NCBI RefSeq assembly: GCF_002368295.1
Contig: NZ_AP018248.1
Span: forward strand, 8,139,974 to 8,203,973
DNA from: Tolypothrix tenuis PCC 7101
GTDB taxonomy: Bacteria > Cyanobacteriota > Cyanobacteriia > Cyanobacteriales > Nostocaceae
Length of the DNA stretch: 64,000 bases
Direction: 5' to 3'
Position numbers and translations under genes: made by a program. Shown in pieces: positions 8,374 through 17,885 of this stretch. The stretch's first letter is position 1, and the number at the start of each line of letters is the position of its first letter. Under the pieces are notes generated by a model. That model searched no databases and had not been told where the DNA came from. It saw nothing but the letters and a program-made list of their open reading frames with translations.

Positions 8374-8576
8374 GGAAGAGATTTTGCCCTAGCAGTTTTG
8401 ATTGATCTAGTCCCAGAATTCAGTCTGAGATTGTTTATCCACTTTTGCAAGGGGGTTGAGTCACTATTCTAGGTTGAGATTTCGCTATACTGGCATCTTT
8501 TTATTCTCTGCCGCCAATACAGAGAAATAGAGTTATGCTAATTTTTATGAAGATTTAAGAATCGGGCGGGAACACT

Positions 8577-9047
8577 ATGAATTTGGAACTTTCTCCATCT
8601 TTAAAATATTGGCTGAACTTCTTTCACCCCATCATGATGTGGGCATTATTGGCAATCTCCATCTATGCTGCCTATTTGGGGCTAAAAGTACAGCGTACTA
8701 GAAATGCTCAGGGTGAAGAGAAGAAAGAATTGATTAAAGGTAGATATAACATCAGACATTATCAAATCGGCTCTATACTCTTGGCTTTGATGGTAGCGGG
8801 TGCGGTTGGAGGGATGGCTGTCACCTACATCAATAATGGCAAATTATTTGTAGGCCCTCACTTGCTAGCAGGCCTTGGTATGACTAGTTTGATTGCATTT
8901 TCCGCTGCCCTTTCTCCTTATATGCAAAAGGGTGCAAATTGGGCGCGGATGACTCATATTTTATTAAATTTCACACTCTTAGGGCTGTTCGCTTGGCAGG
9001 CTATCACTGGAGTGCAAATTGTTCAAAGAATTTTGACGAATGCATAG
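8577..9047 (+). CDS. DUF4079 family four-helix membrane protein
   Basis: A 156-residue membrane protein with four hydrophobic segments (about 15-38, 62-85, 92-112 and 125-148). The NFFHP(I)MMW start, the R..RHYQ.G loop and the GPHL..G motif match DUF4079, a cyanobacterial and plastid family resembling cytochrome b561-type bundles. His residues near helix ends could bind haem, but that is inference. Its function is not established. It is convergent with the DUF1997 gene. Confidence 0.82.
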   Translation: MNLELSPSLKYWLNFFHPIMMWALLAISIYAAYLGLKVQRTRNAQGEEKKELIKGRYNIRHYQIGSILLALMVAGAVGGMAVTYINNGKLFVGPHLLAGLGMTSLIAFSAALSPYMQKGANWARMTHILLNFTLLGLFAWQAITGVQIVQRILTNA

Positions 9048-9048
9048 T

Positions 9049-9092
9049 TAAGGGTTAAGGGTCAAGGGTTAAGGGTCAAGGGTCAAGGGTCA
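9049..9092. repeat. Heptamer array (GGGTTAA / GGGTCAA)
   Basis: About six copies of a 7-base unit alternating GGGTTAA and GGGTCAA directly follow the stop of the DUF4079 gene. Confidence 0.85.
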
Positions 9093-9156
9093 AAGATTAG
9101 CCTTTCAAGGTAACTTGCTCAATCTCTTTTTCTTTACCTGCACTTGACCTTTATAC

Positions 9157-9176
9157 AGACGTGATTAATCGCGTCT
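9157..9176. repeat. Palindrome copy with one change
   Basis: AGACGTGATTAATCGCGTCT, a one-base variant of the dispersed 20-bp palindrome, lies 15 bases before an exact copy. Both are between convergent genes. Confidence 0.85.
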
Positions 9177-9191
9177 CTGCGACTATTGTAC

Positions 9192-9211
9192 AGACGCGAT
9201 TAATCGCGTCT
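9192..9211. repeat. 20-bp perfect palindrome copy
   Basis: Exact copy of AGACGCGATTAATCGCGTCT, 17 bases from the stop of the DUF1997 gene. In this convergent gap the pair could fold as hairpins in either transcript, but no T-run follows. Confidence 0.9.
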
Positions 9212-9228
9212 CTGCAACTCTTGACTAC

Positions 9229-9909
9229 TTACCGCTTTTTCTTAGCAGCAGCATTAAAGGGTATACCCAAAGATTGGTGGAAATCTTCTTGGACTTTGCG
9301 GGTTAAGCGACGAGATACTTGACGGACGATTTGATTCAGTACGCGATCGCCTGTAGATTGAATTAAAGACTTGGGCAGTCGTTGTATGAACTTAGGGAAG
9401 TGAAGTTCCACGACCAAATCTAATTCCCATTCTACTCTCGTCACCTTAGCAAAATTTTCAGTAGCGTCAGATACATTTTCTACTAACTGTAGGGATGCTC
9501 GATAATCTACATCATAACCAGGCGATTGATAATCAGGAATTGGAATAGTACGAATACGATATACGCCTTCATCAGCAGGTAATAATTCTAACCCTATTTT
9601 TGGTTCAACTTCATAACCAAAGGAGCCAAAACGACCAATGATTAAAGCGTAGCCATTTTCTCCTAATGGTTGAACTTTCATCGGTTCAGCGCAACGCGAA
9701 AACCAGGAAGAGTGAGTATTAAGATACTCTGCAACCATTACCGAGGGCGCATACATCTCCATACAATCACTGTAGCTACCATAAAATTTTGTAGGCATTG
9801 CTACAGGTAATCCTGTTAATGCGTCCTCTGCTGCTGTGGCACTGGACGCTACAGGTAAAACATTTTCTTTTATTTCTAATGATTGATATTCGCCGTTTCT
9901 TGAAAGCAT
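9229..9909 (-). CDS. DUF1997 family protein
   Basis: A 226-residue soluble protein of the DUF1997 family, found in cyanobacteria and plants. Recognisable features are the F.GS/Y block near residue 43, a central beta-rich region with PKIGLELLP, and a C-terminal RLP..LIQSTGDRVL segment before a basic tail. The overall shape suggests a START/SRPBCC-like lipid-binding fold, which is inference. The ATG at 9909 is preceded by AGGAA at 7-base spacing on the minus strand, supporting this start. It is convergent with the DUF4079 gene. Confidence 0.82.
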   Translation of the reverse strand: MLSRNGEYQSLEIKENVLPVASSATAAEDALTGLPVAMPTKFYGSYSDCMEMYAPSVMVAEYLNTHSSWFSRCAEPMKVQPLGENGYALIIGRFGSFGYEVEPKIGLELLPADEGVYRIRTIPIPDYQSPGYDVDYRASLQLVENVSDATENFAKVTRVEWELDLVVELHFPKFIQRLPKSLIQSTGDRVLNQIVRQVSRRLTRKVQEDFHQSLGIPFNAAAKKKR

Positions 9910-10087
9910 AAATGCGTTCCTGCATCCTTTGGCGTTGGTCTATATTAATCGTTCCCAGCTAACGTGGGGTATTTCGCACTTAGATTCCATTTTGACGGAA
10001 TCCTCATGAATCTGTCATGGACTTCGTAGAATTACTACAATAAAGAACTGAACAATCACATATTAGTTTCCCAGGATAGCGTTTCTC

Positions 10088-10747
10088 ATGAAAGCATTTG
10101 TAGCAGGGGCAACAGGTGAAACAGGCCGCCGGATTGTACAAGAACTCATAGCGCACAAAATTCCCGTCCGTGCTTTAGTCAGGGATACTGAGAAAGCTAG
10201 GGAAATATTGCCCGCAGAGGCACAGTTGGTAGTGGGTGATGTGTTAAAACCCGAAACCCTGACAGAAGCTTTGGGTGATAGTACAGTCTTACTGTGTGCC
10301 ACCGGTGCCAAACCCAGCTTCGATCCTACTGGGCCCTATAAGGTAGATTTTGAAGGTAGTAAAAATTTAGTAGATGCCGCTCAAGCAAAGGGAATTGAGC
10401 ATTTTGTCTTTGTTTCTTCCTTGTGTACTTCTCAGTTGTTCCATCCCCTAAATTTGTTTTGGCTAATTTTAGTTTGGAAAAAGCAAGCTGAGGAATACCT
10501 TCAAAAAAGCGGCTTAATCTATACGATTGTGCGGCCTGGTGGATTGAAGAATGAAGATAACTCTAATCCGATAGTGATGCAGGGTGCTGATACGTTGTTC
10601 GATGGTAGCATTCCTCGGCAAAAAGTTGCCCAGGTTTGCGTAGAAGCCCTTTTTGAACCCACTGCACGCAATAAGGTTCTAGAGATTATTTCTAAACCCG
10701 AGGCTACTGCCAAAAACTTTAGGGAGTTATTTACTAACGTTGCTTGA
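10088..10747 (+). CDS. Atypical short-chain dehydrogenase, NAD(P)-binding (TIC62/NmrA-like)
   Basis: A 219-residue single-domain Rossmann protein. The dinucleotide-binding loop is GATGETG (7-13), followed by an Arg that favours NADP. A YKVDFEGSKNLVDAA block and the VSSLC motif are typical of atypical SDRs in cyanobacteria and plant plastids (TIC62 and related proteins). A YxxxK dyad is not preserved in its usual form (WKKQAEEYL instead), so it may be a binding or redox-sensing protein. A tandem repeat array follows the stop. Confidence 0.8.
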   Translation: MKAFVAGATGETGRRIVQELIAHKIPVRALVRDTEKAREILPAEAQLVVGDVLKPETLTEALGDSTVLLCATGAKPSFDPTGPYKVDFEGSKNLVDAAQAKGIEHFVFVSSLCTSQLFHPLNLFWLILVWKKQAEEYLQKSGLIYTIVRPGGLKNEDNSNPIVMQGADTLFDGSIPRQKVAQVCVEALFEPTARNKVLEIISKPEATAKNFRELFTNVA

Positions 10748-10754
10748 TTTGGGG

Positions 10755-10859
10755 TTTGGTAATGGGTAATTGGTAATGGGTAATTGGTAATGGAAATTTC
10801 TTCCCTGCTCCCACAGTCCCCAGTACCCAGTCCCCAGTCCCCAGTCCCCAATCCCCAGT
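10755..10859. repeat. Short tandem repeat array
   Basis: GGTAATGGGTAATT units followed by CCAGTCCC heptamers, starting eight bases after the stop of the reductase gene. Confidence 0.85.
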
Positions 10860-10978
10860 GTAGAAAGTTTTGATTTAAGAAGTTAAAACAGAACACAGTA
10901 CTGCTGCGCTAAATTCTGCCGAAATTAGTGCATAAGCTATTTTTGTTAGATAAAAGATAAAGATTAAGGAGTCAAACT

Positions 10979-11779
10979 CTGAAAAGCTTTAAATTTAAAG
11001 GTGTAGAAAAACTAATTGGGCCAATAGCTGCGCTGCTTGGCTTCGTCTGCTTATTACAGTGGTATATTACCGGAGATTTGCGATCGCCTTCCGATCCCAC
11101 ATTTGAAGGTCAACAACCTCCTTTAGTAATGAAGGGCGGAGATCCTTACATCCGTGCTTTAATGCGAACTATCTCAGCTAGTGAAGCCAGTGGTAAACGC
11201 CCTTACTCGCTGTTATATGGTGGTCAGCAGTTTAATGACCTCAGCCGTCATCCTCAAATATGTGTCACCATTGTAACTGGCCCTAACACTGGCAATTGCT
11301 CAACTGCTGCGGGTAGATATCAAATTATTAACACTACTTGGTTTCAAATTGCCCCCCGCTATCATCCCAAGCCGACGCAGTTTATGTTTTGGGTTTCTTA
11401 TAGTTTTGAGGCTGAATATCAAGATGTAGTGGTTTATCGTTGGTTGAGCGATTCTCAATTTTGGGGAATTAATATTTCACAACTGCTGCACCAAGGCAAA
11501 TTGAATGATGTTTTACGGCGATTGTCTTCTACTTGGACAAGTTTAGGATATGGCATAGAAACTAATTCTGTTAGTAGCTCTTTGCCTAGAATTTATAAGA
11601 AAATATTGCAAGAAGAATTAGCAACTATCAATCAACCATCATCACAAAATTTACTGCCTATTCCGACCCAAAAGTCAACGCCTAAACCTCTAGAAAGCTC
11701 AAGAGAAAGGAATAATTCCAAGCTTCCCCCTTATAGAGGTAGTAGCGGCAGTTTAGAACTCAGATTAGATAGCCTCTAA
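10979..11779 (+). CDS. Membrane-anchored lysozyme-like (GH24/GH104-type) protein, probable CTG start
   Basis: The frame is open without a stop from 10961. An internal TTG at 11078 would give a soluble 233-residue protein. However, the frame continues upstream to CTG at 10979, which has AAGGAG seven bases before it and encodes a basic N-terminus plus a hydrophobic stretch (about residues 12-27), a good signal or anchor. There is no ATG or GTG in that part. The body matches lysozyme-like glycosidases: TISASEASG with the probable catalytic Glu, then CSTAAGRYQI, the substrate-cleft motif of phage-type muramidases. The C-terminal 50 residues are a Ser/Pro-rich tail. It probably acts on peptidoglycan in the periplasm. 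Confidence 0.7.
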   Translation: MKSFKFKGVEKLIGPIAALLGFVCLLQWYITGDLRSPSDPTFEGQQPPLVMKGGDPYIRALMRTISASEASGKRPYSLLYGGQQFNDLSRHPQICVTIVTGPNTGNCSTAAGRYQIINTTWFQIAPRYHPKPTQFMFWVSYSFEAEYQDVVVYRWLSDSQFWGINISQLLHQGKLNDVLRRLSSTWTSLGYGIETNSVSSSLPRIYKKILQEELATINQPSSQNLLPIPTQKSTPKPLESSRERNNSKLPPYRGSSGSLELRLDSL

Positions 11780-11878
11780 TAACAAAGAAAATAGTTAAGC
11801 TTGCTCCTTTGTCACAAAATACTGTTGTATATTGCTATTTAAAAGACACTTGATTTCGCTATTAAAATGTAATTCTTT

Positions 11879-11911
11879 CAAGTAGGATGTGTTAATAACG
11901 CATCCTACTTG
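11879..11911. repeat. GTAGGATGCGTTA-type inverted repeat
   Basis: An inverted repeat with arms CAAGTAGGATG and CATCCTACTTG around GTGTTAATAACG. It belongs to the same family as the hairpins at 23299, 49173 and 54176. Confidence 0.75.
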
Positions 11912-11940
11912 TTCATCTGAGTGCTATATGGAGTAAAAGC

Positions 11941-12714
11941 ATGATCCAGTTAGAACAACCACCTAATACAGAAAATAAATTTATTCCAGCATTCAGAATT
12001 AAATCTCAATTTGAGGGACTTTTAGTTGCTATTTTAATTATTATTGTATGGGCGATAAGCCAGATTTTCTTATTTTGGATTGATTTTTCTCAGTGTAATG
12101 TTTGGATATTATTAGCTTTTATAATTTGGCAAACATTTTTATATACAGGATTATTTATTACTGCTCATGATGCTATACATGGGGTTGTATTGCCTAGTCA
12201 TCCAAGAATCAATCGTTTTATTGGGTCTCTGTGTCTAACAATATATGGATTTTTACCTTATCAAAAATTATCACAAAAGCATTGGTTACACCATCATCAT
12301 CCTGCCAGTGAGTTAGATCCTGATTTTCACGATGGTAAACATGATAATTTCTTTGCTTGGTATTTCCATTTCATGAAAAATTATTTGAGTTGGCGGCAGA
12401 TAATTTCTATAACTATTATCTATAGAGTTTTTCTTCATTTATTTCACATACCTGCCGCTAATCTAAATTACTGTTGGGCACTGCCAGCGCTTTTAAGTTC
12501 ATTACAATTATTTTATTTTGGTACTTTTCTACCACACAAGCAGCCAATTGAAGGTTATATTCCGCCTCACAATACTCAAACTATCGACCGTCCAATTTGG
12601 TTGTCATTTATCACTTGCTATCATTTTGGCTACCACAAAGAACATCACGAATATCCCCATATTCCTTGGTGGCAGCTACCAGAAATTTATACAATGTCTA
12701 AAAATAAATTTTGA
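11941..12714 (+). CDS. crtW: Beta-carotene ketolase (CrtW type)
   Basis: CrtW adds 4-keto groups to beta-ionone rings, giving echinenone, canthaxanthin or ketomyxoxanthophylls in the membrane. The 257-residue protein has the His-box pattern of the family: HDAIH (76-80), HWLHHHHP (114-121) and HKEHHEYPH near residue 235, which bind the di-iron centre, with four hydrophobic segments between. Segments such as ITCYHFGYHKEHHEYPHI and YFGTFLPH identify the ketolase branch rather than fatty acid desaturases. GGAG lies seven bases before the ATG. It is a single-gene unit with no other carotenoid gene nearby. Confidence 0.93.
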   Translation: MIQLEQPPNTENKFIPAFRIKSQFEGLLVAILIIIVWAISQIFLFWIDFSQCNVWILLAFIIWQTFLYTGLFITAHDAIHGVVLPSHPRINRFIGSLCLTIYGFLPYQKLSQKHWLHHHHPASELDPDFHDGKHDNFFAWYFHFMKNYLSWRQIISITIIYRVFLHLFHIPAANLNYCWALPALLSSLQLFYFGTFLPHKQPIEGYIPPHNTQTIDRPIWLSFITCYHFGYHKEHHEYPHIPWWQLPEIYTMSKNKF

Positions 12715-12876
12715 ATTGGCATTACCATCTATGCAAAGATGTGTTAGGCGTTAGGATGGTTATTTTGTGAAAAATAATATCGAAAATGTTCGCCTAACAT
12801 TACCTCCCCGCACGCAACTTTCCGCAAAATCCAAAATCCAAAATCGCATACCCTGGATGAATCTGGAGGCGTAAAT

Positions 12877-13554
12877 TTAATTTGTCACTGTTTGTTGCTG
12901 ACTAGATAATGTGTCTAATTCCCTTTCTGGTAGAGATGGACGGACACTTAAATAGATGAGGGGGCCGAACAAGGGAATTAAAGTGATTAGCCAGAATAAT
13001 GCAGGATTTTTCCAATCGCGACGTGCCATATCATCTGTTAGTAATGCAGGGAATAATAGGCACAGTAAAGCGAAATCTAGGCTCATCACATGGATGAAGC
13101 GGCTAGTTTGCCATTGTTGTGCAAAATCGCTCCAATTACCTTGTAAACCATAGGCAACTAAAATAGCTGTGGCTATAGTTAAACCAACTCCCGTTACACG
13201 AGAATCTAGCAGTTTGAGAACAGCGTTTTTTTGTCCTTGAAACTGTGGATTTGGTTGGCGTAGGGCTAAGTAGGGTAAAAGTGCAAATGCTCCGACTGCA
13301 AAAGATGCACTCGCAAATGGCCAAGCTCGGATTTTTTGTCCTCTCCCATCAAAAAGTGCTAAAGCACTGTAAATTACAGGCCAAATACCCATGATGTAAA
13401 AGAGAGCAATGACTAAAGGGTTAATACCTTGCCATTGCCCAATGCTCAAATTTTTGATTAACTCGAATGTATCAGGGCGATCGGGTGGGGCTAGAAAAAA
13501 TGCATAAACAATAAATCCTAGCCACAACAACCCAAAGCCAATTTTTCTCGTCAT
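12877..13554 (-). CDS. Conserved cyanobacterial multi-pass membrane protein
   Basis: A 225-residue protein with about six hydrophobic segments spread along its length and a polar Gln/Thr-rich C-terminus. I recognise it only as a conserved cyanobacterial membrane protein with the segment PLFGPLIYLSVRPSLP near the end. It starts 12 bases after the hrcA stop on the same strand, so the two are probably cotranscribed. No catalytic motif is visible. Confidence 0.7.
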   Translation of the reverse strand: MTRKIGFGLLWLGFIVYAFFLAPPDRPDTFELIKNLSIGQWQGINPLVIALFYIMGIWPVIYSALALFDGRGQKIRAWPFASASFAVGAFALLPYLALRQPNPQFQGQKNAVLKLLDSRVTGVGLTIATAILVAYGLQGNWSDFAQQWQTSRFIHVMSLDFALLCLLFPALLTDDMARRDWKNPALFWLITLIPLFGPLIYLSVRPSLPERELDTLSSQQQTVTN

Positions 13555-13566
13555 GATGTCATCTGA

Positions 13567-14643
13567 TTAACTGAAAGCCTCCGATAGGTAATCAGCAGCC
13601 GCAGCTACAACAGCGATCGCACTTTCGTAATCTAGGCGTGTGGGGCCTAAAACTCCCACACTCCCAACGGGAATGCTACCCCGGCGATAAGTAGAACTAA
13701 TCAAGGTACAGGTACGTATTGGTTCGAGTGGGTTTTCTGCACCAATGCGAACATTTACCCGTGGCTTGTTCTGATCTTCAACCTCTGGCTGTTCAAAGAT
13801 TAATCGCCACAGCTGGTCTTGTTCTTCTTCCAACAGATGGATAATTGTTTGCACTTGTTGGACTTGAGAAAATTCTGGCTGACGCAAAACTTCCCCCACA
13901 CCCCGAACCATAATTTGTGTGGCTGTAGGTGCAACAGTTTTACGGGCTAATTCTGCAACGGAAGTTTTCAGGAATTCACCATAGCGTTGGAACTCTTGAT
14001 CTAATTCACTCCAATCTAGGGTGGCTAATTCCAACAAACTGCGCCCCCGCAGGTGGCTATTCAAAAAGTTAGAGACGATTTGCAATTCGCGATCGATTAC
14101 TTCCGCATCGAGTTTGGTTTCTTCTCGTGTTGGTGATAAATCCATTAACCGCGAATGCGTCTCATAGTTGTCTGTCACCACAATCAGCATGATCCGCCCC
14201 GTTTCAATTTGCATTAATTGCAAATGGCGTAACAATGCTGTATTAGTTTGTGGCATGGTAATCAAGCTGATACAACCACTCAAGCTAGCTAAAATCTGCG
14301 CTGCGCCATGCAATAGAGCTTCTAAACTCCAATCTTCCCAATGTAGGCGTTTTTGCAGTGCTTGTTCTACCTCTTTAGCCAATGCTTCTGATGGTGTAAT
14401 TAGCTGATCTACATAAATGCGATATCCAGAGTCCGAAGGTACTCGTCCAGCAGATGTGTGTGGTTGGAATAGTAAACCAGATTTTTCTAGGACACCCATC
14501 ACATTGCGAATTGTGGCTGAACTCACCCCTAGGTCATACTCTTCAATTAACGCTTTTGACCCTACAGGTTCTGCCGTAGCAATATAATGACGTACTGTTG
14601 CCCAAAGTATATGCTGTTGTCGATTTGTCAACTGGACTTGCAT
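13567..14643 (-). CDS. hrcA: Heat-inducible transcription repressor HrcA
   Basis: HrcA represses groESL and other chaperone operons by binding CIRCE elements, and its folding depends on GroEL. The 358-residue protein has an N-terminal winged helix with YDLGVSSATIRNVMGVLE. Family motifs follow: HTSAGRVPSDSGYRIYVD, a central dimerisation/GAF-like part, and a C-terminal region ending in VGVLGPTRLDYESAI. The frame extends upstream to TTG at 14688, but the ATG at 14643 (MQVQLTNRQQ) is the family start. A membrane-protein gene follows 12 bases downstream. I find no complete CIRCE in front of it. Confidence 0.95.
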   Translation of the reverse strand: MQVQLTNRQQHILWATVRHYIATAEPVGSKALIEEYDLGVSSATIRNVMGVLEKSGLLFQPHTSAGRVPSDSGYRIYVDQLITPSEALAKEVEQALQKRLHWEDWSLEALLHGAAQILASLSGCISLITMPQTNTALLRHLQLMQIETGRIMLIVVTDNYETHSRLMDLSPTREETKLDAEVIDRELQIVSNFLNSHLRGRSLLELATLDWSELDQEFQRYGEFLKTSVAELARKTVAPTATQIMVRGVGEVLRQPEFSQVQQVQTIIHLLEEEQDQLWRLIFEQPEVEDQNKPRVNVRIGAENPLEPIRTCTLISSTYRRGSIPVGSVGVLGPTRLDYESAIAVVAAAADYLSEAFS

Positions 14644-14993
14644 AAGGTATTCTTGGCTGAGGCAAAAAATTTTAATGAAACTTTGCAAAAATTGTCTGGG
14701 TTTCCCCGCAAATGAAAAAAAATTATTAATAGTAACCTACTATAACTAATTGTGAGTTAACATTGCTAACTATTTATCTAGCAGAAATTAATTAATATTA
14801 ATTTATATTTTAATTGATTCTTCAGCCGCTCTGGAAAAGGGCTTGACTATTATCATGAAAGCTGGTTGTAGTCATCTACATTGTGGCTTACATAGGCATA
14901 TTTTTCCACAAACTTTTAGGAAAAAATGTATGTGTTAGCACGGATTTTTTTTCACTTTAGATATATATCTACAGGGTAATTGCGGAAACGGGA
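14644..14993. other. AT-rich region upstream of hrcA, no gene seen
   Basis: About 350 bases containing the hrcA promoter region. It is rich in TTAATTAAT-type tracts, with no ORF or stable hairpin that I can identify. There is no TTAGCACTC-N9-GAGTGCTAA element. Confidence 0.45.
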
Positions 14994-15117
14994 ATAGGGC
15001 ATGGGGCATTGGGCATGGGGCATTGGGCATTGGGCATTGGGTAATTGGTAATTGGTAATGGGTAATTGCTTTTCTCCCCTGCTCCCTGCTCCCTGCCCCC
15101 TTGCCTCTTCCCCAGTC
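14994..15117. repeat. Short tandem repeat array
   Basis: GGGCATTGGGCATGG units, then GGTAATTGG/GGTAATGG, then CTGCTCCCTG and CCAGTCC. It runs right up to the stop codon of the rhodanese gene and has the same order of units as the block inside cbiA. Confidence 0.85.
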
Positions 15118-15118
15118 C

Positions 15119-15478
15119 CTAATATTGCGGCACTGAAGGGTCAACTAGCTGAGAATAGGCAGCGATGCCACCTGTGATATTTTTAACATTAGTAAAACCC
15201 TGAGCGAGTAACCACTGGCACATTTGAGCAGAGCGCATACCGTGGTGGCAAAGCACTAGGGTTTCAGCATGAGGATTTAAGAGGGTGGGGACTTGCTCGC
15301 CCCATTCTGCAAATTCACTGAGAGGGAAGTTAACAAAACCCTCAATGCTAGCGATCGCGAGTTCTTGGGGTTCGCGCACATCCACTAGCTGAATACTGGA
15401 ATCTTTGGTTGAGAGAAGTTGTGCAAGTTCCTCAACGCTAATGTGGGCAATGGGTTGATTAGGAGAATTGCCTGTCAT
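15119..15478 (-). CDS. Rhodanese-like domain protein
   Basis: A 119-residue single rhodanese domain, a sulfurtransferase or persulfide carrier. The DVREPQE motif (33-39) and the active-site loop CHHGMRS (77-83), with catalytic Cys77, are complete, and the CHHG.RS form is typical of the GlpE/ThiF-associated group. It is likely cytoplasmic. The substrate cannot be read from the context. Its stop codon (TAG) lies at the edge of a tandem repeat array, so the very C-terminus may have been shaped by the repeat. Confidence 0.9.
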   Translation of the reverse strand: MTGNSPNQPIAHISVEELAQLLSTKDSSIQLVDVREPQELAIASIEGFVNFPLSEFAEWGEQVPTLLNPHAETLVLCHHGMRSAQMCQWLLAQGFTNVKNITGGIAAYSQLVDPSVPQY

Positions 15479-15568
15479 GAGGTTTTGTAAACAATCCTAT
15501 ATTATTTATGTTGACATGAAGATCGTAACCGTAGCATGAGCATCGATTCCTAAATTTTTAACTTTAGT

Positions 15569-17248
15569 ATGTTAAATGTGAACAGGCAAAGCTCGTTTTT
15601 CACCTTCCTGGTAGCAGGTGCGATCGCATTCATATTGTTTGTGATTGGTGGTTATTACTGGTTTTTCGTGAAAAGTCCAGTTAACCTTGTGGCTTCTAGT
15701 TCTCCGCAATCTAGCGCAGCTATATTTGTATCGAAATTTTCTCCGATTACAGTTTCTCTATTAGTAAATCCAGACAAATTACAGGCGTTAGAGCGTGAAG
15801 GTGAATTATCGAAGCTAAAAACTAGTTTATTGGCTAAGAGTAATATCGATTACCAAGAAGATATTCAACCTTGGTTAGGTAATGAAATTACTCTCGCTGT
15901 TACTAGCTTAGATATTGATCGCGAACCAGAAAATGGACAACAACCTGGATATTTACTGGCGCTAGCAACTACGCAACCACAAAAAAGTCGTGAGTTTGTA
16001 GATTTGCTGTTTTCTAAGCGGGTATTGGCTGGGGGAAATTTAGCAACCGAAGAATATGAAGGTGTAAAGCTAATTTACGACAATCCACCACCCAAGCAAG
16101 AATTTCTCGCTGGTGCGGTTGTTGGGAATGAGTTTGTCTTATTCGCTAACGATTTGAAAGTACTCAAAGATGCGATTAATAATGTCCAAGCTCCTGATTT
16201 AAATTTAAACAGCTATGTGCAATATCAGAAAGCTACAGAACAATTACCTAAAGGTGCTGTGGCTGCAGCTTTCTTAAATTTCCCTTCCTTAGCAAAATGG
16301 CAAGGGTTAGAACTGCAAGAATCAACTTATGACAGCGAAATAATTTCTTTTGTATTGAACTCCAAAGGATTAATCGCAGAAACAAGCTTTTTAAGTGCAA
16401 CTTCCCTAGAAAATGTGACTGCTTCTCCTGCGCCATCGTTATCTAAACCTGTAGGCGCTTTGCAATATATCCCCACATCAGCTGGTTTAGCTATCTCTGG
16501 TACTAATTTAAGTAATTTGGGTGACACCGATTTAGCCAAACTCTGGAAACAGGTTACAGCAACCCTAGCGGTTTCTAAGGAAGGTGTGAAATCGAAGATG
16601 GCGAAACCATTAACAGATTTGCAAAACCGTTGGGGGATCAATCTACCTGAAGATATCTTTAGCTGGGTAGAAGGCGAATATGCGATCGCACTTTTACCTC
16701 AAAAGCAGCCAGCCAGTAACAGTTGGGTGTTTGTTGTGGAACAATCACCGAAAGTAGCCGAAGGAATTGCGCGGTTAGATGCGATCGCGTCAGCTAAAGG
16801 GTTGAATGTGAATTCTCTCAGCCTCAATCAACAAAAAATCTCTGCTTGGACTGAACTAATCGCTAATAGCAATAAAGCTGATGTTAAGCCTTCCGCTTAC
16901 ACAGTAGAGACAAAAGTTCAGGGAGTGCATACTACTTTAGGGAATTACGAAATTTTCGCTTCCGATTTAGAGACAATGGCGGAAATTCTCAACGCTAAAG
17001 ACAACTCTTTAATTAAAAATCGTGATTTCCAAGATAGTATTGCAGCTATTCCCCAGCCTAATCAAGGTTACATATATCTTGACTGGACAAAAAGCCAAAA
17101 GCTTGTAGAACGCCAGTTACCGATTCTTAAACTAGTAGAAGTAGTAGGGAAACCCTTTTTTGAAAATCTGCGATCGCTCACAGTTAGCAGTTACGGTAAC
17201 GATCCGGGATTGCTCAAAGGTGGCGTATTTTTAAAGCTTAAACCTTAA
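15569..17248 (+). CDS. DUF3352 domain-containing protein, membrane-anchored
   Basis: A 559-residue protein with one N-terminal hydrophobic segment (about 11-33) and a long extracytoplasmic part matching the cyanobacterial DUF3352 family. Typical segments are AAIFVSKFSPITVSLLVNP early on, a G.EYAIALLP block in the middle and GYIYLDW near the C-terminus. The function is unknown; anchoring in the plasma or thylakoid membrane facing the periplasm or lumen is inferred. It is divergent from the rhodanese gene with 90 bases between. Confidence 0.8.
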   Translation: MLNVNRQSSFFTFLVAGAIAFILFVIGGYYWFFVKSPVNLVASSSPQSSAAIFVSKFSPITVSLLVNPDKLQALEREGELSKLKTSLLAKSNIDYQEDIQPWLGNEITLAVTSLDIDREPENGQQPGYLLALATTQPQKSREFVDLLFSKRVLAGGNLATEEYEGVKLIYDNPPPKQEFLAGAVVGNEFVLFANDLKVLKDAINNVQAPDLNLNSYVQYQKATEQLPKGAVAAAFLNFPSLAKWQGLELQESTYDSEIISFVLNSKGLIAETSFLSATSLENVTASPAPSLSKPVGALQYIPTSAGLAISGTNLSNLGDTDLAKLWKQVTATLAVSKEGVKSKMAKPLTDLQNRWGINLPEDIFSWVEGEYAIALLPQKQPASNSWVFVVEQSPKVAEGIARLDAIASAKGLNVNSLSLNQQKISAWTELIANSNKADVKPSAYTVETKVQGVHTTLGNYEIFASDLETMAEILNAKDNSLIKNRDFQDSIAAIPQPNQGYIYLDWTKSQKLVERQLPILKLVEVVGKPFFENLRSLTVSSYGNDPGLLKGGVFLKLKP

Positions 17249-17842
17249 TAGAGGTGAAGGGGGAAAAGGTGAAAGGGTAAAGGGGAATCAATCCTGACTT
17301 TTTCCCTTTTACTCCTGCCAAACAATTTTGGATTTGCGATTGATTCCACAGATAAATCTGGGGGCTTGTAACATTAAATAACTATTGGTAAAATTAGCGC
17401 AAATTTCATTTAATGATATCAGCCTGTAGCTGGTAAGATGCCTGCTCCACAAGAGTTTGATAATAATTTTTTCTATTTCATGAAACAGCTATTTGCTGTA
17501 TGTTATCTAAATCATGAACCTAAAATGACATGGCGGAACTAAAGCTACAATTCTCAATACCTCAAATGGTCGGCTAAGAGGAAAAAGGAGAATGGGAAAA
17601 GGGAAATCAAAAACCTTTAACCCTTAACCTTTAACCTTTTCCCCAAAACCAATTTTGGTTTCAAAACGCTTAACAGACTATATCCATCTCTTACTTTCAT
17701 ACTTTTAGCTTTCTTGCACTAAATATTACCTTCCTTTTATCTAGAAAACTTGACATAGTCAGCCTAAATTTGACCTATTACCAATTCTTTAAAATTGGCA
17801 CAGATTAAAATCTTAAAACCCAGGTAAAATTTGATTTAATTA
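17249..17842. other. Intergenic region with repeat remnants
   Basis: About 600 bases with no convincing gene. It holds GGTGAAAGGG and CTTTAACCCTT-type runs at 17253-17310 and 17576-17645. A block GGTAAGATGCCTGCTCCACA at 17432-17451 resembles, inverted, sequence at 26552-26574. The tadA promoter is presumably in the last 200 bases. Confidence 0.5.
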
Positions 17843-17878
17843 ATTACCAATCACCAATTACCAATTACCAATTACCAC
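17843..17878. repeat. ATTACCA heptamer array before tadA
   Basis: About five near-exact ATTACCA units end seven bases before the tadA start codon, in the position where a leader and ribosome-binding site would be. Confidence 0.8.
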
Positions 17879-17885
17879 TTTTAAA

